64,000 bases of DNA from a gamma proteobacterium HTCC2207 (GCA_000153445.1 CH672396.1:33668-97667); one strand, 5' to 3'; numbered from the stretch's first letter, positions 27,720-38,323 are shown. Numbers and translations are program-made. Notes: generated by a model not told the origin, from the letters alone.

Positions 27720-29447
27720 ATGAAGATAATGCGTAACCTCCTACTGAGCCTAGCTCTGATTTCCGCTTGGATACCAGCATCAGGCAATGACTTTCTATCT
27801 AAGGCTGATGAAAACAGCTGGGCGACCCAACTCACTAATCCAGAGTTTGTTCCGGTTGAGCAAGCCTACAATTTAAACGTCGTTGTAGAAGACCAACGCC
27901 TACTGTTCAATTGGACCATCCGCGACGGCTACTACTTATACCGTGATCGTTTTAAATTTGGATCTATGGATAGCAGCGCTACTCTGGCAGCGCCACAATT
28001 TGGCAGCGGTCTGGTGAAGTGGGATGACTATTTCGAGAAAGAACTTGAAGTCTACTATCAGCAAACCAGCATTGCACTGCCCTTCACCACTGAAGCAACT
28101 CAACTGAGCCTAAAAATTGAATCCCAGGGTTGCGCCGATGCAGGACTCTGCTACCCACCCTATAAACAGTGGCTGGAAATTGACCTGGTAAATGACATTG
28201 TTGAAATTAGCAGTCAGCCCCCCGCCACCGCACAGCAGTCAGGCAATATTAACGACAGCTCGGCCCTACCACTTTCCCTGGTGCTGCTTTTTGCCCTGGC
28301 CGGCGGCATGATTCTCAACTTGATGCCCTGCGTATTTCCGATTCTATCGATCAAAGTGTTGAGTTTCACCATGAACCACAAGACTGATCGTAGCCGACAT
28401 ATCCATGGACTGGTATATACCGCCGGAGTGGTTTCCAGTTTTGTACTGATTGCTGTGGCTATGCTTTCCCTGCGTGCCGCGGGCGAGAGTATTGGCTGGG
28501 GCTTTCAATTGCAGTCACCCCTATTTGTAATATTTTTGATCTATCTATTTTTTGTTATGGGCCTTGGCCTCTCAGGCTATCTCGAGATCGGTAGCAGCCT
28601 GATGTCGGTGGGCCAAAATAGCCAGAGCGAAGAAGGCTTGCGCTCTTCGTTTATGACCGGTGTACTCGCCACCACAGTTGCCAGCCCCTGCACTGCACCT
28701 TTTATGGGTCCGGCTCTGGGATTTGCGATCAGCCAATCCGCATCCATTGCAGTGTTAGTGTTTGCCTGTCTCGGCTTGGGCATGGCGCTGCCGTTTATTT
28801 TATTGGCCTGGATCCCAGGGCTCACCAAGCGACTGCCGAAGCCAGGGCCCTGGATGGATCTGCTTAAACAATTTCTCGCCTTCCCGATCTATATGACAGC
28901 CGTCTGGTTGCTCTGGGTTGCCGGACGTCAAACCTCAATCGACGTCGCAGCGGCTGTGATCATCGGCCTGATTCTAGTAGTGATGGGTTTATGGGTCTGG
29001 AAACTCAATAGCAAACCACTGACCAGACTGATAGCCGCCATTACATTTGCCGCCGCTCTTGCAGTACCTATAACGGCTATCTCGGAATCAGACGTGGAGC
29101 CAGAGTTTTTGACCTATTCACCAGAGTTGCTCGCTGAGCTGCGCGACGACAATCAGCCGGTGTTTATCAATCTCACCGCGGACTGGTGTATTACCTGCCT
29201 GGTGAATGAGCGCGTAGCGCTAAGCTCAGAGAAGGTTATAGGACTGATGCGCGATAATGGTATCAACTATCTCAAAGGTGACTGGACCAACAGCGATCCC
29301 CAAATCACCGAACTGCTTGGGCAATTCAATCGCAGTGGTGTGCCACTTTACCTGCTCTACCCCAGAGGCCAGGGTAAGGCAGTGATCCTTCCGCAAATAC
29401 TCACTGAATCAATGATTATTGATGCCCTTAATCAAGCAATAAATTGA
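27720..29447 (+). CDS. dsbD: Protein-disulfide reductase DsbD
   Basis: Carries electrons from cytoplasmic thioredoxin to the periplasm for disulfide isomerisation and cytochrome c maturation. A signal peptide precedes the alpha domain with its cysteine pair in QGCADAGLCYPP. Eight-helix membrane domain (about residues 180-455) with cysteines in NLMPCVFPILSIK and ASPCTAPFMGPALG. The C-terminal thioredoxin-like domain has DWCITC. Length is 575 residues, as expected. The neighbouring divergent gene encodes a copper chaperone, fitting a shared role in periplasmic redox and copper, though this is inference. Confidence 0.95.
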   Translation: MKIMRNLLLSLALISAWIPASGNDFLSKADENSWATQLTNPEFVPVEQAYNLNVVVEDQRLLFNWTIRDGYYLYRDRFKFGSMDSSATLAAPQFGSGLVKWDDYFEKELEVYYQQTSIALPFTTEATQLSLKIESQGCADAGLCYPPYKQWLEIDLVNDIVEISSQPPATAQQSGNINDSSALPLSLVLLFALAGGMILNLMPCVFPILSIKVLSFTMNHKTDRSRHIHGLVYTAGVVSSFVLIAVAMLSLRAAGESIGWGFQLQSPLFVIFLIYLFFVMGLGLSGYLEIGSSLMSVGQNSQSEEGLRSSFMTGVLATTVASPCTAPFMGPALGFAISQSASIAVLVFACLGLGMALPFILLAWIPGLTKRLPKPGPWMDLLKQFLAFPIYMTAVWLLWVAGRQTSIDVAAAVIIGLILVVMGLWVWKLNSKPLTRLIAAITFAAALAVPITAISESDVEPEFLTYSPELLAELRDDNQPVFINLTADWCITCLVNERVALSSEKVIGLMRDNGINYLKGDWTNSDPQITELLGQFNRSGVPLYLLYPRGQGKAVILPQILTESMIIDALNQAIN

Positions 29448-29456
29448 CTTCGGCGA

Positions 29457-29542
29457 TTTTAGCTGCATTAAAGCTCAACTTGTAAGGCTTTAAACGATTT
29501 TAGCGTTTTTTAGCCGTTTTAGCTTCGAAAACCCCGCTAAAA
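29457..29542. promoter_or_regulatory. Cluster of TTTTAGC repeats between dsbD and aroQ
   Basis: The 277-bp dsbD-aroQ gap is A+T rich. TTTTAGC occurs at 29457, 29488, 29498 and 29517, and inverted as GCTAAAA at 29536. Starts of the last four are 10, 19 and 19 bp apart, close to helical turns. The last direct and the inverted copy can pair as a weak hairpin. It may be an operator for the aroQ-accBC genes, or a terminator region of dsbD. Nothing else is recognisable up to 29714. Confidence 0.35.
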
Positions 29543-29724
29543 ACCTCTATCGTCGCCGTTTCAGTAAAAATACTCGAGCAAAAAACAGCCAACATGCTGA
29601 ATATCGTCGGCATTTTCTGGTAATTTCGGCGAAAAAGGTATTTATTAAATTTTTCGTGGACAGTACTTTTATTTTCGGGCAGACTCCTCTCAAACTGGCA
29701 ACCAACCTATTTCCGAGGGTTCCA

Positions 29725-30165
29725 ATGGCTTCACTACTGGTTCTTCATGGTCCAAACTTAAATTTGCTCGGCTCTCGGGAGCCAGAAATTTATGGCGCCG
29801 AATCTCTTGAGCAAATTAATGCAGCACTGACCAGTCAGGCAGCAGCAGCCGGACATAGCCTTGCGGCCCTGCAAAGCAATGCCGAATTCGAGCTAATTCA
29901 AAGAATCCACGACGCTAGAAACGAAGCCGTCGACTTTATTATCATCAATCCCGGCGCTTTCACTCACACGAGTGTAGCTCTGCGCGATGCATTACTCGGC
30001 GTTGAAATTCCGTTTATCGAAGTCCACCTCTCCAATGTTCACGCCCGAGAGGCCTTCCGTCATCACTCCTATTTTTCTGATATTGCTGAAGGCGTTATAT
30101 GCGGCTTCGGTGCAAATAGTTACCAGCTGGCCCTGCAAGCAGTACTCGGCAAGCTTGATCATTAA
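29725..30165 (+). CDS. aroQ: 3-dehydroquinate dehydratase, type II
   Basis: Third step of the shikimate pathway, trans-dehydration of 3-dehydroquinate. 146 residues; [21 protein letters not shown] is the N-terminal signature with the active-site Tyr and Arg, NPGAFTHTS holds substrate, and [19 protein letters not shown] carries the catalytic His. Start ATG 29725 is preceded by GAGGG five bases away; the frame extends to 29656 without similarity. It stands before accB and accC, a conserved order. Confidence 0.95.
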   Translation: MASLLVLHGPNLNLLGSREPEIYGAESLEQINAALTSQAAAAGHSLAALQSNAEFELIQRIHDARNEAVDFIIINPGAFTHTSVALRDALLGVEIPFIEVHLSNVHAREAFRHHSYFSDIAEGVICGFGANSYQLALQAVLGKLDH

Positions 30166-30185
30166 TCTTAAAACGAGAAAACTAC

Positions 30186-30632
30186 ATGGATATTCGTAAA
30201 GTAAAAAAACTCATCGAACTGCTCGAAGAGTCGAACATCAATGAATTAGAAATTACCGAAGGTGAAGAGTCGGTACGCATCAGCCGCGGCGCGCCTGTGC
30301 AAGCCTATGCTGCGCCAGTACCAGCTGCCCCGCAACCTGCAGCCGTAGCAGCTCCTGTCGCTGCCGCTCCTGCAGCCGCAGCTTCTGACGAGCTCGCTGG
30401 GCACGTAGTTAAATCACCCATGGTTGGTACTTACTACGCATCGCCTTCACCAGATTCGGCAGCCTTTGTCACAGTTGGCAGCACAGTGAAAGCCGGTGAC
30501 GTGCTCTGTATTCTCGAAGCCATGAAAATGATGAACCAGATCGAAGCAGATAGAGCGGGCACCATTGGTGCCATACTTGCCGAAGACGGCGAGCCTATCG
30601 AATTCGATCAGCCATTGTTCACCATCGTTTAA
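30186..30632 (+). CDS. accB: Biotin carboxyl carrier protein of acetyl-CoA carboxylase
   Basis: Carries biotin between the carboxylase and carboxyltransferase parts of acetyl-CoA carboxylase, the first step of fatty acid synthesis. 148 residues: an N-terminal helical part with [20 protein letters not shown], a flexible Ala/Pro linker (about 36-66), and the biotinyl domain with the modified lysine in [10 protein letters not shown] (K114). It is 20 bp upstream of accC. Confidence 0.97.
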   Translation: MDIRKVKKLIELLEESNINELEITEGEESVRISRGAPVQAYAAPVPAAPQPAAVAAPVAAAPAAAASDELAGHVVKSPMVGTYYASPSPDSAAFVTVGSTVKAGDVLCILEAMKMMNQIEADRAGTIGAILAEDGEPIEFDQPLFTIV

Positions 30633-30652
30633 CTGTAGCCAGGGAAAAAACT

Positions 30653-31993
30653 ATGCTCGAAAAAGTCCTGATCGCAAATCGCGGCGAGATTGCTCTGCGT
30701 ATTCTGCGCGCCTGTAAAGAATTGAATATTAAGACGGTTGCCGTTCACTCAAAAGTGGATGCCGATCTTAAACACGTCATGCTGGCTGATCAGTCGATAT
30801 GCATAGGCCCCAATCCCTCGGCTCAGAGCTACCTAAACATTCCGGCTATTATTAGCGCCATGGAAGTGACCGGCGCCACCGCGGTCCACCCAGGCTATGG
30901 TTTTCTCGCCGAAAATGCTGACTTTGCCGAGCAGGTAGAGAACAGCGGCTTTGTCTTTATCGGACCAACCGCCGACTGCATTCGCATTATGGGTGACAAG
31001 GTTGCGGCGATTAAAGCGATGAAGTCTGCCGGCGTACCCACGGTTCCCGGCTCTGACGGTCCATTGGACGATGACCCGGCGGCTCTTCGCGCCATGGGCA
31101 AAAAAATTGGCTACCCGGTAATCATCAAGGCAGCTTCAGGCGGCGGCGGTCGCGGTATGCGCATTGTCGAAAATGAAGAAGCCCTGGTTAACTCCGTTGC
31201 GATCACTAAATCCGAAGCTGAGGCAGCATTTGGCGATGGCACTGTCTATATGGAGAAGTTTCTGCAGAATCCTCGCCATGTTGAAGTGCAGGTACTCTCA
31301 GACGGTCAGGGACATGCGATTCATCTGGGTGATCGTGACTGTTCGTTGCAGCGACGTCATCAGAAGGTTTTGGAAGAGGCTCCGGCTCCGGGAATTCCCG
31401 AAGAAGCTCGTCAGGCGGTTTTTGAAAGCTGCACCCAAGCCTGTATTGAAATCGGCTATCGCGGCGCCGGTACCTTTGAGTTTCTCTATGAAGATGGCGG
31501 TTTTTACTTTATTGAGATGAATACTCGGGTTCAGGTAGAACATCCTGTATCGGAAATGATTACCGGCATCGATATTGTTAAAGAGCAATTGTCGATTGCC
31601 AGCGGCCGGCCACTTAGCTTTACTCAGAAAGATGTTATTTTCCGCGGTCACTCTTTTGAGTGCAGAATTAACGCGGAAGACCCTGTCACCTTTATGCCTC
31701 AGCCTGGCACTATCACCTCTTATCATGCCCCTGGCGGCAACGGTGTGCGTGTCGATTCGCATATCTACAACGGCTATCGCGTGCCACCGAATTATGACTC
31801 TTTGATCGGCAAGATTATTACCTACGGTCGTGACCGGAATTCAGCGCTTTCGCGCATGCGCAACGCACTAGACGAAATGATGATCGACGGCATCAAAACC
31901 AATATTGAACTGCATCAGGATCTGGTTCGCGATTCTGAGTTCCAGAAAGGTGGCGTCAACATCCATTATCTTGAGAAAAAACTCGGACTGTAA
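30653..31993 (+). CDS. accC: Biotin carboxylase subunit of acetyl-CoA carboxylase
   Basis: ATP-dependent carboxylation of biotin on AccB. ATP-grasp enzyme of 446 residues. The N-terminus is [19 protein letters not shown], the glycine-rich ATP lid is [14 protein letters not shown], and the active-site stretch [18 protein letters not shown] is intact. AGGG lies upstream of the ATG. accB and accC form the usual pair, here followed by prmA. Confidence 0.97.
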   Translation: MLEKVLIANRGEIALRILRACKELNIKTVAVHSKVDADLKHVMLADQSICIGPNPSAQSYLNIPAIISAMEVTGATAVHPGYGFLAENADFAEQVENSGFVFIGPTADCIRIMGDKVAAIKAMKSAGVPTVPGSDGPLDDDPAALRAMGKKIGYPVIIKAASGGGGRGMRIVENEEALVNSVAITKSEAEAAFGDGTVYMEKFLQNPRHVEVQVLSDGQGHAIHLGDRDCSLQRRHQKVLEEAPAPGIPEEARQAVFESCTQACIEIGYRGAGTFEFLYEDGGFYFIEMNTRVQVEHPVSEMITGIDIVKEQLSIASGRPLSFTQKDVIFRGHSFECRINAEDPVTFMPQPGTITSYHAPGGNGVRVDSHIYNGYRVPPNYDSLIGKIITYGRDRNSALSRMRNALDEMMIDGIKTNIELHQDLVRDSEFQKGGVNIHYLEKKLGL

Positions 31994-32059
31994 TCTGCAG
32001 TCCGGCGTTTTGCTCAGCGCCATTTGTTCAACTCGCACCCCAAATAATAGGCCGACCCT

Positions 32060-32947
32060 ATGCAATGGCTCCAGCTGATTGTAGGCAGTACCCGTGACGC
32101 CAGCAGTGCAATTGAAGACGCGCTGCTCGAACTAGGCGCCGTTTCAGTCACCCTGGAAGACGCGGCCGACCAGCCTATTCTGGAGCCCGGTGTTGGCGAA
32201 ACACCACTCTGGGATAACTGCACTATTAAAGCGCTGTTCCCCAATGACACAGATACCACTCAGACAACCGTGCAACTTGAGCAACTGATTTCTCGCCCAC
32301 TGCAGTCAAGCTGGCAGCAACTGGAAGACAAGGACTGGTCTCAGGAGTGGAAGAAATATTTTTCACCGATGAAATGCGGCGAGCGCCTGTGGATCTGTCC
32401 CAGCTGGATTGAACCCCCTGACGCTAGCGGCATCAACCTAAGTCTTGATCCAGGCCTCGCCTTTGGCACCGGCAGCCACCCAACGACCCACCTCTGCCTG
32501 CGCTGGCTCGACAAGCAGGATTTGGCCGGGCAAACGGTGATCGATTATGGCTGTGGCTCAGGCATTCTTGGGATTGCTGCGCTGCTATTGGGCGCTGAAA
32601 AAGTGATTGCCGTAGACAATGATCCTCAAGCATTGCTGGCCACAAGAGACAATGCCGAGCGCAACAATATCGCCGCCGAGCGAATTAGCACCTATCTGCC
32701 TGAGGAACTTCCAGCAGATACCGTTGGGCAAACCATGTTGGCGAATATTCTTGCTGCGCCATTAATTGAACTGGCACCCAAACTTACCGCGTTGACCGCG
32801 AGCAATGGATTGATCTGTCTATCGGGCTTGCTCGAGCATCAGATCACCGCCGTCTCGCAACCCTATCTTGGCAATTTTGCTTTTGATGATCCGGCCATTG
32901 AAACCGAATGGGCTCAGCTGGCTGCGCGTAAAACAGCCCTGAGCTAA
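32060..32947 (+). CDS. prmA: Ribosomal protein L11 methyltransferase
   Basis: SAM-dependent methylation of ribosomal protein L11. 295 residues: an N-terminal substrate-recognition domain (MQWLQLIVG...), then LDPGLAFGTGSHPTTHLCLRWL, the SAM loop DYGCGSGILGIAALLLGA, and NILAAPLIELAP. The gene follows accC, as in Pseudomonas. The stop codon is inside an 18-bp duplicated segment. Confidence 0.95.
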   Translation: MQWLQLIVGSTRDASSAIEDALLELGAVSVTLEDAADQPILEPGVGETPLWDNCTIKALFPNDTDTTQTTVQLEQLISRPLQSSWQQLEDKDWSQEWKKYFSPMKCGERLWICPSWIEPPDASGINLSLDPGLAFGTGSHPTTHLCLRWLDKQDLAGQTVIDYGCGSGILGIAALLLGAEKVIAVDNDPQALLATRDNAERNNIAAERISTYLPEELPADTVGQTMLANILAAPLIELAPKLTALTASNGLICLSGLLEHQITAVSQPYLGNFAFDDPAIETEWAQLAARKTALS

Positions 32948-32975
32948 TGTAGAGCCCTGAGCTAGTAAACAGCCC
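32935..32975 (+). repeat. 18-bp tandem duplication at the prmA stop
   Basis: AGCCCTGAGCTAATGTAG (32935-32952) is followed by AGCCCTGAGCTAGTAAAC (32953-32970) and a further AGCCC. The first copy contains the prmA stop codon TAA; the second lies in the spacer. Copies differ at four positions. Confidence 0.75.
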
Positions 32976-33032
32976 AAGCAGCGACAGATTTCTGATGCTG
33001 CTAGACTCAGCAAAACACCTGCTGGAAACGCC

Positions 33033-33779
33033 ATGTCACAACTGACCACTGACTGCCCTAACTGCAGCACCAAATTCCACCTAGCCCCAGAACAGATAGA
33101 GGCGGCTCGAGGCTTAGTGCGCTGCGGAAAGTGCATGACCGTCTTTAGCGCCAGTGATCTTAGGAATGCGGAGCAGCAACAGAGCAGTGAGCAACCGGAA
33201 GACAGTGCCAAACTGCCAGTTATGACCGAATTGCTCCATAGCGAATTCAATCAACAGCAAGTAGTCACAAAAGACCAAAAGCCCAGCAGGATTTTCGCGA
33301 AGCTAATAGTGATTTTAGTCGGCACAGCACTGTTGGCTGCACAGTACAGCTATTTCTTCAGCCGCGAGCTGAGCCAGACTGCAACCTATCGCCAACCATT
33401 GATCGACTTCTGTCATTTCACCAGTTGCACAATAGACCTGTTTCGCGATGTAGATAGACTTGCAGTGCGACAATTTTCTGTCTACTCCGACCCCAGCCAG
33501 CAGCCAAGTCAAAATGGAGTACTAACAGTCGATCTGATTATCGAAAACCTTGGGCTGTTCGATCAACCTTACCCAAAAATTGCCCTGCGCTTTGCCGATA
33601 TGGACGATCAGCTTGTTGCCGAACGGATCTTTTTAGCGCCTCATTATTTATCCCGCGACCCACAGAGCCTTTCAGCAAAGCCTAAGCTGATCCCCAGGGG
33701 CAAACAGAGGCGGATCAATTTCAGTCTCGTCGACCCCGGCGCGAAGGCAACTAATTACTCCGTTGAACTAAAAGAATAA
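33033..33779 (+). CDS. Zinc-ribbon and DUF3426 membrane protein
   Basis: 248 residues. The N-terminus is an MJ0042-type zinc ribbon with two CxxC pairs (DCPNCSTKFH and VRCGKCMTVF). A polar linker follows, then one transmembrane helix (about 92-110, LIVILVGTALLAAQYSYFF) and a DUF3426 domain facing the periplasm. Proteins of this type sit before dusB-fis in related bacteria; the function is unknown. The start ATG has GGAAA upstream. Confidence 0.82.
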   Translation: MSQLTTDCPNCSTKFHLAPEQIEAARGLVRCGKCMTVFSASDLRNAEQQQSSEQPEDSAKLPVMTELLHSEFNQQQVVTKDQKPSRIFAKLIVILVGTALLAAQYSYFFSRELSQTATYRQPLIDFCHFTSCTIDLFRDVDRLAVRQFSVYSDPSQQPSQNGVLTVDLIIENLGLFDQPYPKIALRFADMDDQLVAERIFLAPHYLSRDPQSLSAKPKLIPRGKQRRINFSLVDPGAKATNYSVELKE

Positions 33780-33874
33780 TAAATCTCTGTTTTTCAATTG
33801 ATCACTTTTTAATCAGCTTGTCTCAGGGTATCATTATCGACCTTTTATTCCAGACCCGTCCTCCCGAGGCAAAT

Positions 33875-34864
33875 GTGTTCAATATCGGCCCCTATCAGAT
33901 CAACCGAAAAACAGTTTTAGCACCTATGGCAGGTGTAACTGATCTACCCTTTCGTCAGCTCTGTCGTGAGATGGGCGCGGGTATGGTGGTGTCTGAAATG
34001 GTCGCTGCAGACCCCAGTACCTGGTCGAGTAGAAAATCTAAGCTGCGCATTCAATTTGCCGATGAACCGGCACCACGATCGGTTCAAATAGCGGGCTATG
34101 ATCCGTTGATGATGGCTGAAGCTGCGCGCTTTAACGTTCAGCAAGGCGCTGAAATTATTGATATCAATATGGGCTGCCCAGCAAAAAAAGTCCTTAAAAA
34201 AGCCGCGGGATCAGCGCTGCTTCAGCACCCAGATCTGGTGCAAGATATTCTCCGAGCGGTTGTCGACAGTGTCGATGTACCTGTGACATTAAAGATACGC
34301 ACCGGTTGGGACCGTCAAAATCGCAATGCCGTGAGTATTGCCAAAATAGCTGAAGATGCTGGCATTGCCGCTCTTGCGATTCACGGTCGCACACGCGCCT
34401 GTCGCTTTGTTAAAGAAGTGGAGTACGACACCATAGCCAATGTTGTCGAAGCCCTCTCAATTCCAGTTATCGCCAATGGCGATATCACCACACCAGAAAA
34501 AGCCCTAGCAGTTTTAGAACAGACTGGTGCAGCCGCGGTAATGATTGGCAGAGGCGCTCAGGGGAATCCCTGGATCTTTAACCAGATTAATCATTTTCTA
34601 GAGCATGGCGAGGCCGCAGAAAAGCCCTCTATCGAAGACATTGAACTTGTGGTCTGTCGTCATTTACAGGCACTGCACGCGTTTTATGGCCCCCATGCTG
34701 GGGTTAAAATTGCCCGCAAACATATAGGTTGGTATTTCAGCGCACTGCCCGGTGGAAAACAATTTGCCCGCCATTTTAACCGTATTGAAGATCATCTTGA
34801 GCAGCAGAACCTGCTGCTGCAGTTTTTCCAGCAGCCTACTATTTTTCAGGAATTAGCGGCATGA
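33875..34864 (+). CDS. dusB: tRNA-dihydrouridine synthase B
   Basis: FMN enzyme that reduces uridine to dihydrouridine in the tRNA D-loop. 329 residues. APMAGVTDLPFRQLCREMGA binds FMN and tRNA, DINMGCPAKKVLKKAAGSAL has the catalytic cysteine, and IRTGW, IHGRTRACRF and IANGDITTPEKA line the active site. The start is GTG 33875 with GAGG (33866-33869) five bases upstream; a TTG at 33818 is in frame but lacks similarity. It overlaps fis by 4 bp, the classic dusB-fis operon. Confidence 0.95.
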   Translation: MFNIGPYQINRKTVLAPMAGVTDLPFRQLCREMGAGMVVSEMVAADPSTWSSRKSKLRIQFADEPAPRSVQIAGYDPLMMAEAARFNVQQGAEIIDINMGCPAKKVLKKAAGSALLQHPDLVQDILRAVVDSVDVPVTLKIRTGWDRQNRNAVSIAKIAEDAGIAALAIHGRTRACRFVKEVEYDTIANVVEALSIPVIANGDITTPEKALAVLEQTGAAAVMIGRGAQGNPWIFNQINHFLEHGEAAEKPSIEDIELVVCRHLQALHAFYGPHAGVKIARKHIGWYFSALPGGKQFARHFNRIEDHLEQQNLLLQFFQQPTIFQELAA

Positions 34865-35142
34865 AGTATGCAGAAGCCGACACCGGCTCAACGCCAAAAG
34901 ATCCGCGCAGCAAACAGCAGTCTCTGCAACAGAGTGTTACCGAAGCCATGCAACGCTATTTTTCCGATCTCGACGGCCAGGCAACGCACGATCTATATGA
35001 CATAGTGATGGCCGAAGTCGAACCACCACTACTCAAAGCCGTTATGGCTTACACCAGACAAAATCAAAGTAGGGCCGCGGAAACACTCGGCCTTAATCGC
35101 GGCACCCTACGTAAAAAATTAAAACAATACGACCTTCTGTAA
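34861..35142 (+). CDS. fis: DNA-binding protein Fis
   Basis: Nucleoid protein that bends DNA, activates rRNA promoters and assists site-specific recombination. 93 residues; the C-terminal helix-turn-helix [29 protein letters not shown] is very well conserved (core [16 protein letters not shown]), and the N-terminal arm is shorter and diverged. It overlaps dusB (ATGA). Its usual targets, rRNA promoters with upstream A+T-rich DNA, are present at the left edge of this window. Confidence 0.96.
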   Translation: MKYAEADTGSTPKDPRSKQQSLQQSVTEAMQRYFSDLDGQATHDLYDIVMAEVEPPLLKAVMAYTRQNQSRAAETLGLNRGTLRKKLKQYDLL

Positions 35143-35159
35143 TCTTCCTAGAGGACTCT

Positions 35160-36734
35160 ATGAGCGACCTGAAAAAAGTTTCACGCGCCTTAATCAGCGT
35201 TTCTGACAAGACCGGCATTGTTGACTTTGCCCGTGCACTCACCGCACAGGGTGTTGAAATACTCTCTACTGGTGGCACCTTTCGCCTGCTGCGAGAGAAC
35301 GATATTGCGGCAACTGAAGTATCGGATTACACCGGCTTTCCGGAGATGATGGACGGTCGCGTCAAGACTCTGCATCCAAAAGTACACGGCGGTATTCTGG
35401 GACGTCGCGGCACTGATGATGAAGTAATGATGGAGCACGGCATTAAGCCAATCGACATGGTTGTAGTCAATCTATACCCCTTCGCCGCAACTGTTGCCGA
35501 CCCCAACTGCACCCTGCCAACCGCAATTGAGAATATTGATATCGGCGGCCCAACCATGGTTCGTTCAGCAGCCAAGAATCACAAAGATGTGGCCATAGTG
35601 GTTAATGCTAGCGACTATCAGGCAGTCATCGACGAAATGTCTGCCAACGATGGTCATCTAGATTACGGTACGCGCTATCAGCTGATGGTTAAAGCCTTCG
35701 AACACACAGCAGCTTACGACGGCATGATCGCCAACTACTTCGGTGCTCGTGATATCGACAATCAGGCGCGCAATTTCTCTGATACCTATAACGTTCAGTA
35801 TCACAAGACTCAAGAGATGCGTTACGGTGAAAACCCTCACCAGAAAGCCGCTTTTTATGTTGAAGCTAACCCTGCTGAAGCCAGTGTTGCCACGGCCAAA
35901 CAGTTGCAGGGTAAAGAGTTATCCTTTAACAATATTGCCGATACAGACGCTGCCTTGGAATCTGTTAAACAGTTTGACCAGCCGGCCTGCGTTATCGTCA
36001 AGCACGCTAATCCCTGCGGTGTTGCCGTGGCTACGGATATTAAACTTGCTTACCATTTGGCCTTTGCCACTGACCCAGAATCCTCCTTTGGCGGCATTAT
36101 CGCGTTTAACCGTGAACTGGATGCAGCCACTGCTGCGGATATCTGCGAGAAGCAATTTGTTGAAGTGATAATTGCTCCGTCGGTATCAGAGGAAGCCGTT
36201 GCCGTCATCGCAGCGAAGAAGAATGTTCGGCTGCTCGAGTGCGGAACCTGGGGTTCTGAACGACCACAGGACTTTGACTACAAGCGTGTTAATGGCGGAC
36301 TGTTAATTCAGGATCGCGATAACGGTATGGTGGCTGAGAAAGATCTAAAAGTGGTCAGTGAGCGAGTACCGAGCAATGACGAAATGGCCGATATGATGTT
36401 TGCTTGGAAAGTGGCCAAGATGGTCAAATCCAACGCCATTATTTATGCCAAAGATAATCGTACTGTAGGTGTTGGCGCGGGCCAGATGAGCCGCATTAAT
36501 TCGGCGCGTATTGCTGGCATTAAAGCTGAGCATGCAGGACTTGAAGTGGCGGGCGCCGTGATGGCATCAGATGCATTCTTCCCCTTCCGCGACGGAATTG
36601 ATAATGCAGCGGCAGCTGGTATCAGCTGTGTGATTCAGCCCGGTGGTTCTATGCGTGACGACGAGGTTGTAGCAGCCGCCAATGAACATGGCATGGCGAT
36701 GGTCTTTACCGGCATGCGTCACTTTCGGCACTAG
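35160..36734 (+). CDS. purH: Bifunctional AICAR transformylase / IMP cyclohydrolase
   Basis: Last two steps of purine synthesis, formylating AICAR and closing the ring to IMP. The N-terminal cyclohydrolase has [18 protein letters not shown]; the C-terminal transformylase has [23 protein letters not shown] and [16 protein letters not shown]. Length is 524 residues. GAGG precedes the ATG. It follows fis by 17 bp. A long-loop terminator lies downstream. Confidence 0.97.
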   Translation: MSDLKKVSRALISVSDKTGIVDFARALTAQGVEILSTGGTFRLLRENDIAATEVSDYTGFPEMMDGRVKTLHPKVHGGILGRRGTDDEVMMEHGIKPIDMVVVNLYPFAATVADPNCTLPTAIENIDIGGPTMVRSAAKNHKDVAIVVNASDYQAVIDEMSANDGHLDYGTRYQLMVKAFEHTAAYDGMIANYFGARDIDNQARNFSDTYNVQYHKTQEMRYGENPHQKAAFYVEANPAEASVATAKQLQGKELSFNNIADTDAALESVKQFDQPACVIVKHANPCGVAVATDIKLAYHLAFATDPESSFGGIIAFNRELDAATAADICEKQFVEVIIAPSVSEEAVAVIAAKKNVRLLECGTWGSERPQDFDYKRVNGGLLIQDRDNGMVAEKDLKVVSERVPSNDEMADMMFAWKVAKMVKSNAIIYAKDNRTVGVGAGQMSRINSARIAGIKAEHAGLEVAGAVMASDAFFPFRDGIDNAAAAGISCVIQPGGSMRDDEVVAAANEHGMAMVFTGMRHFRH

Positions 36735-36768
36735 TACGCTGGTTATTTTATCTTCTGACGGCGTTAAC

Positions 36769-36824
36769 AATGTACTCAGTCGGTCGCTTATAAATTTAAG
36801 CTTCTGCACTGGGTACATTTTTTT
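36769..36824 (+). terminator. Intrinsic terminator after purH
   Basis: AATGTACTCAGT (36769-36780) pairs with ACTGGGTACATT (36808-36819) with one G-U pair, a 27-nt loop, and a run of seven T from 36818. It lies between convergent purH and the photolyase gene. Confidence 0.65.
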
Positions 36825-36829
36825 AATGT

Positions 36830-38323
36830 TTAAAGCACATCATTCTTAGTCATTTTAAAGGCCGCCAGAGCTCTCTCTCGAGACTCTTTGATATCGATAA
36901 TTGGCGCTGGATAATCGGTACCGATTTCTACTCCCGCCGCCGCAAGAACGTCCGCCGGTGCCAACCAGGGCGCATGAATATACTTGGCTGGCATCTCCGC
37001 CAGTTCAGGAACATGGCGACGAATATAGTCACCTTGCTTATCAAACTTTTCACTTTGAGTGATCGGATTAAAGATCCGGAAGAACGGCGCAGCATCAGCA
37101 CCGCAACCGGCGATCCACTGCCAGCTTGCGCTATTGGCCGCCAGATCCGCATCCACCAGACAGTCCCAAAACCAGCGCTCGCCGCTATGCCAGTGAATCA
37201 GCAAGTTTTTCACCATAAATGAACCCACCACCATGCGCACACGGTTGTGCATATAGCCGGTGCCATAGAGTTCACGCATGCCCGCATCCACTAGGGGATA
37301 ACCGGTTTTACCTTTTTGCCAGGCCTTAAGCTCGGCATCAGTATTCTTCGCCCAAGGGAAAACATTAAATCGTTGCTGTAAGTTGTCGGTGGGTAATTTT
37401 GGGAAATGGTAGAGCAGATAATAAGAAAATTCACGCCATCCCAGTTCGCTCAAAAAGGTATCCAGATTACTTTCATTATCAATTAACGCCGCCGCATCGT
37501 TAGCCGCATACCAAGCGGTATTGACCGACATTTGACCGAAGTGAAAATAAGGTGACAGACGTGAGACATTCTTTTTATTGGGGAAATTGCGGCCCTCACG
37601 ATAATCTTGAATACCGTTAAAGACAAAATCATCTAAACGATCTTTGGCACCGTCCTCACTGATATCCCAGTCCCCGTGCAATTTTTTATCCCAATCTATA
37701 GCTGGCAATAGGGACAGGTCTTCGACGGTCAAACTGTTATCGGCCTTAACCAGATCCAACGTTTTAGGTACAGGCAGTGGTTGTCTAGGCGCGACTTTTT
37801 GCAAGCAACCTCTGCGATAGTAGGGCGTGAAGACTTTGTAGGGAGTGCCATCTTTTTTTAGTACCTGCCAGGGTTCCCACAGCAGTGAACCGTTAAAGCT
37901 CTGAACATCCAGCCCCGCCTCTTTAAGGCGGGTCTTTATATTGGCGTCCCGTTCAATACTCTGTGGCTCGTAACAGCGATTCCAATAAACGGCTTTAGCG
38001 GACATTGAAGCGCTGAGCTCTGAGAGAATTGCCAGCGCATCGCCACTGAAAATATTCAGCTTACCGTCCAGACTTTTATCCAGAGACTGCAGTGCATGAT
38101 GCAGCCACCAGCGGCTGGCACCGCCGAGCGTCCAGTCTTGAGTATTGCTCTGATCAAAAATATACACGGGAATAACCGCGCCGGACTCACAGGCTGCAGA
38201 TAGCGCGGGATTGTCAGCAAGGCGCAGATCCTGGCGAAACCAGTAGATTATGGGCCGCGAAGCTGACTCTGTATCTGGGGATGCAGTCGTTGCCGCGATT
38301 GGAGAGTCGATTGGAGAGGCGAT
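36830..38323 (-). CDS. phrB: Class I deoxyribodipyrimidine photolyase (no canonical start codon)
   Basis: FAD flavoprotein that repairs UV-induced cyclobutane dimers with blue light. The N-terminal antenna domain reads PIIYWFRQDLRLADNPAL and IPVYIFD; the FAD domain has WREFSYYLLYHFP, TGYPLVDAGMREL, YMHNRVRMVVGSF and DADLAANSASWQW. The first ATG/GTG/TTG in frame is GTG 38167, which would cut off the RQDLRL strand. Upstream to the preceding stop there is no standard start. ATC at 38321-38323 lies 7 nt after AAAGGA and would give about 497 residues, so I propose it (or a mutated ATG). The extension has a 12-bp tandem repeat encoding SPID-SPIA. If GTG 38167 is used, the protein is truncated. Confidence 0.8.
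   Translation of the reverse strand: MASPIDSPIAATTASPDTESASRPIIYWFRQDLRLADNPALSAACESGAVIPVYIFDQSNTQDWTLGGASRWWLHHALQSLDKSLDGKLNIFSGDALAILSELSASMSAKAVYWNRCYEPQSIERDANIKTRLKEAGLDVQSFNGSLLWEPWQVLKKDGTPYKVFTPYYRRGCLQKVAPRQPLPVPKTLDLVKADNSLTVEDLSLLPAIDWDKKLHGDWDISEDGAKDRLDDFVFNGIQDYREGRNFPNKKNVSRLSPYFHFGQMSVNTAWYAANDAAALIDNESNLDTFLSELGWREFSYYLLYHFPKLPTDNLQQRFNVFPWAKNTDAELKAWQKGKTGYPLVDAGMRELYGTGYMHNRVRMVVGSFMVKNLLIHWHSGERWFWDCLVDADLAANSASWQWIAGCGADAAPFFRIFNPITQSEKFDKQGDYIRRHVPELAEMPAKYIHAPWLAPADVLAAAGVEIGTDYPAPIIDIKESRERALAAFKMTKNDVL

Noticed and set aside
36830-38167. Photolyase starting at GTG 38167
   Set aside because: It would remove the conserved antenna-domain strand that is clearly readable upstream in the same frame.
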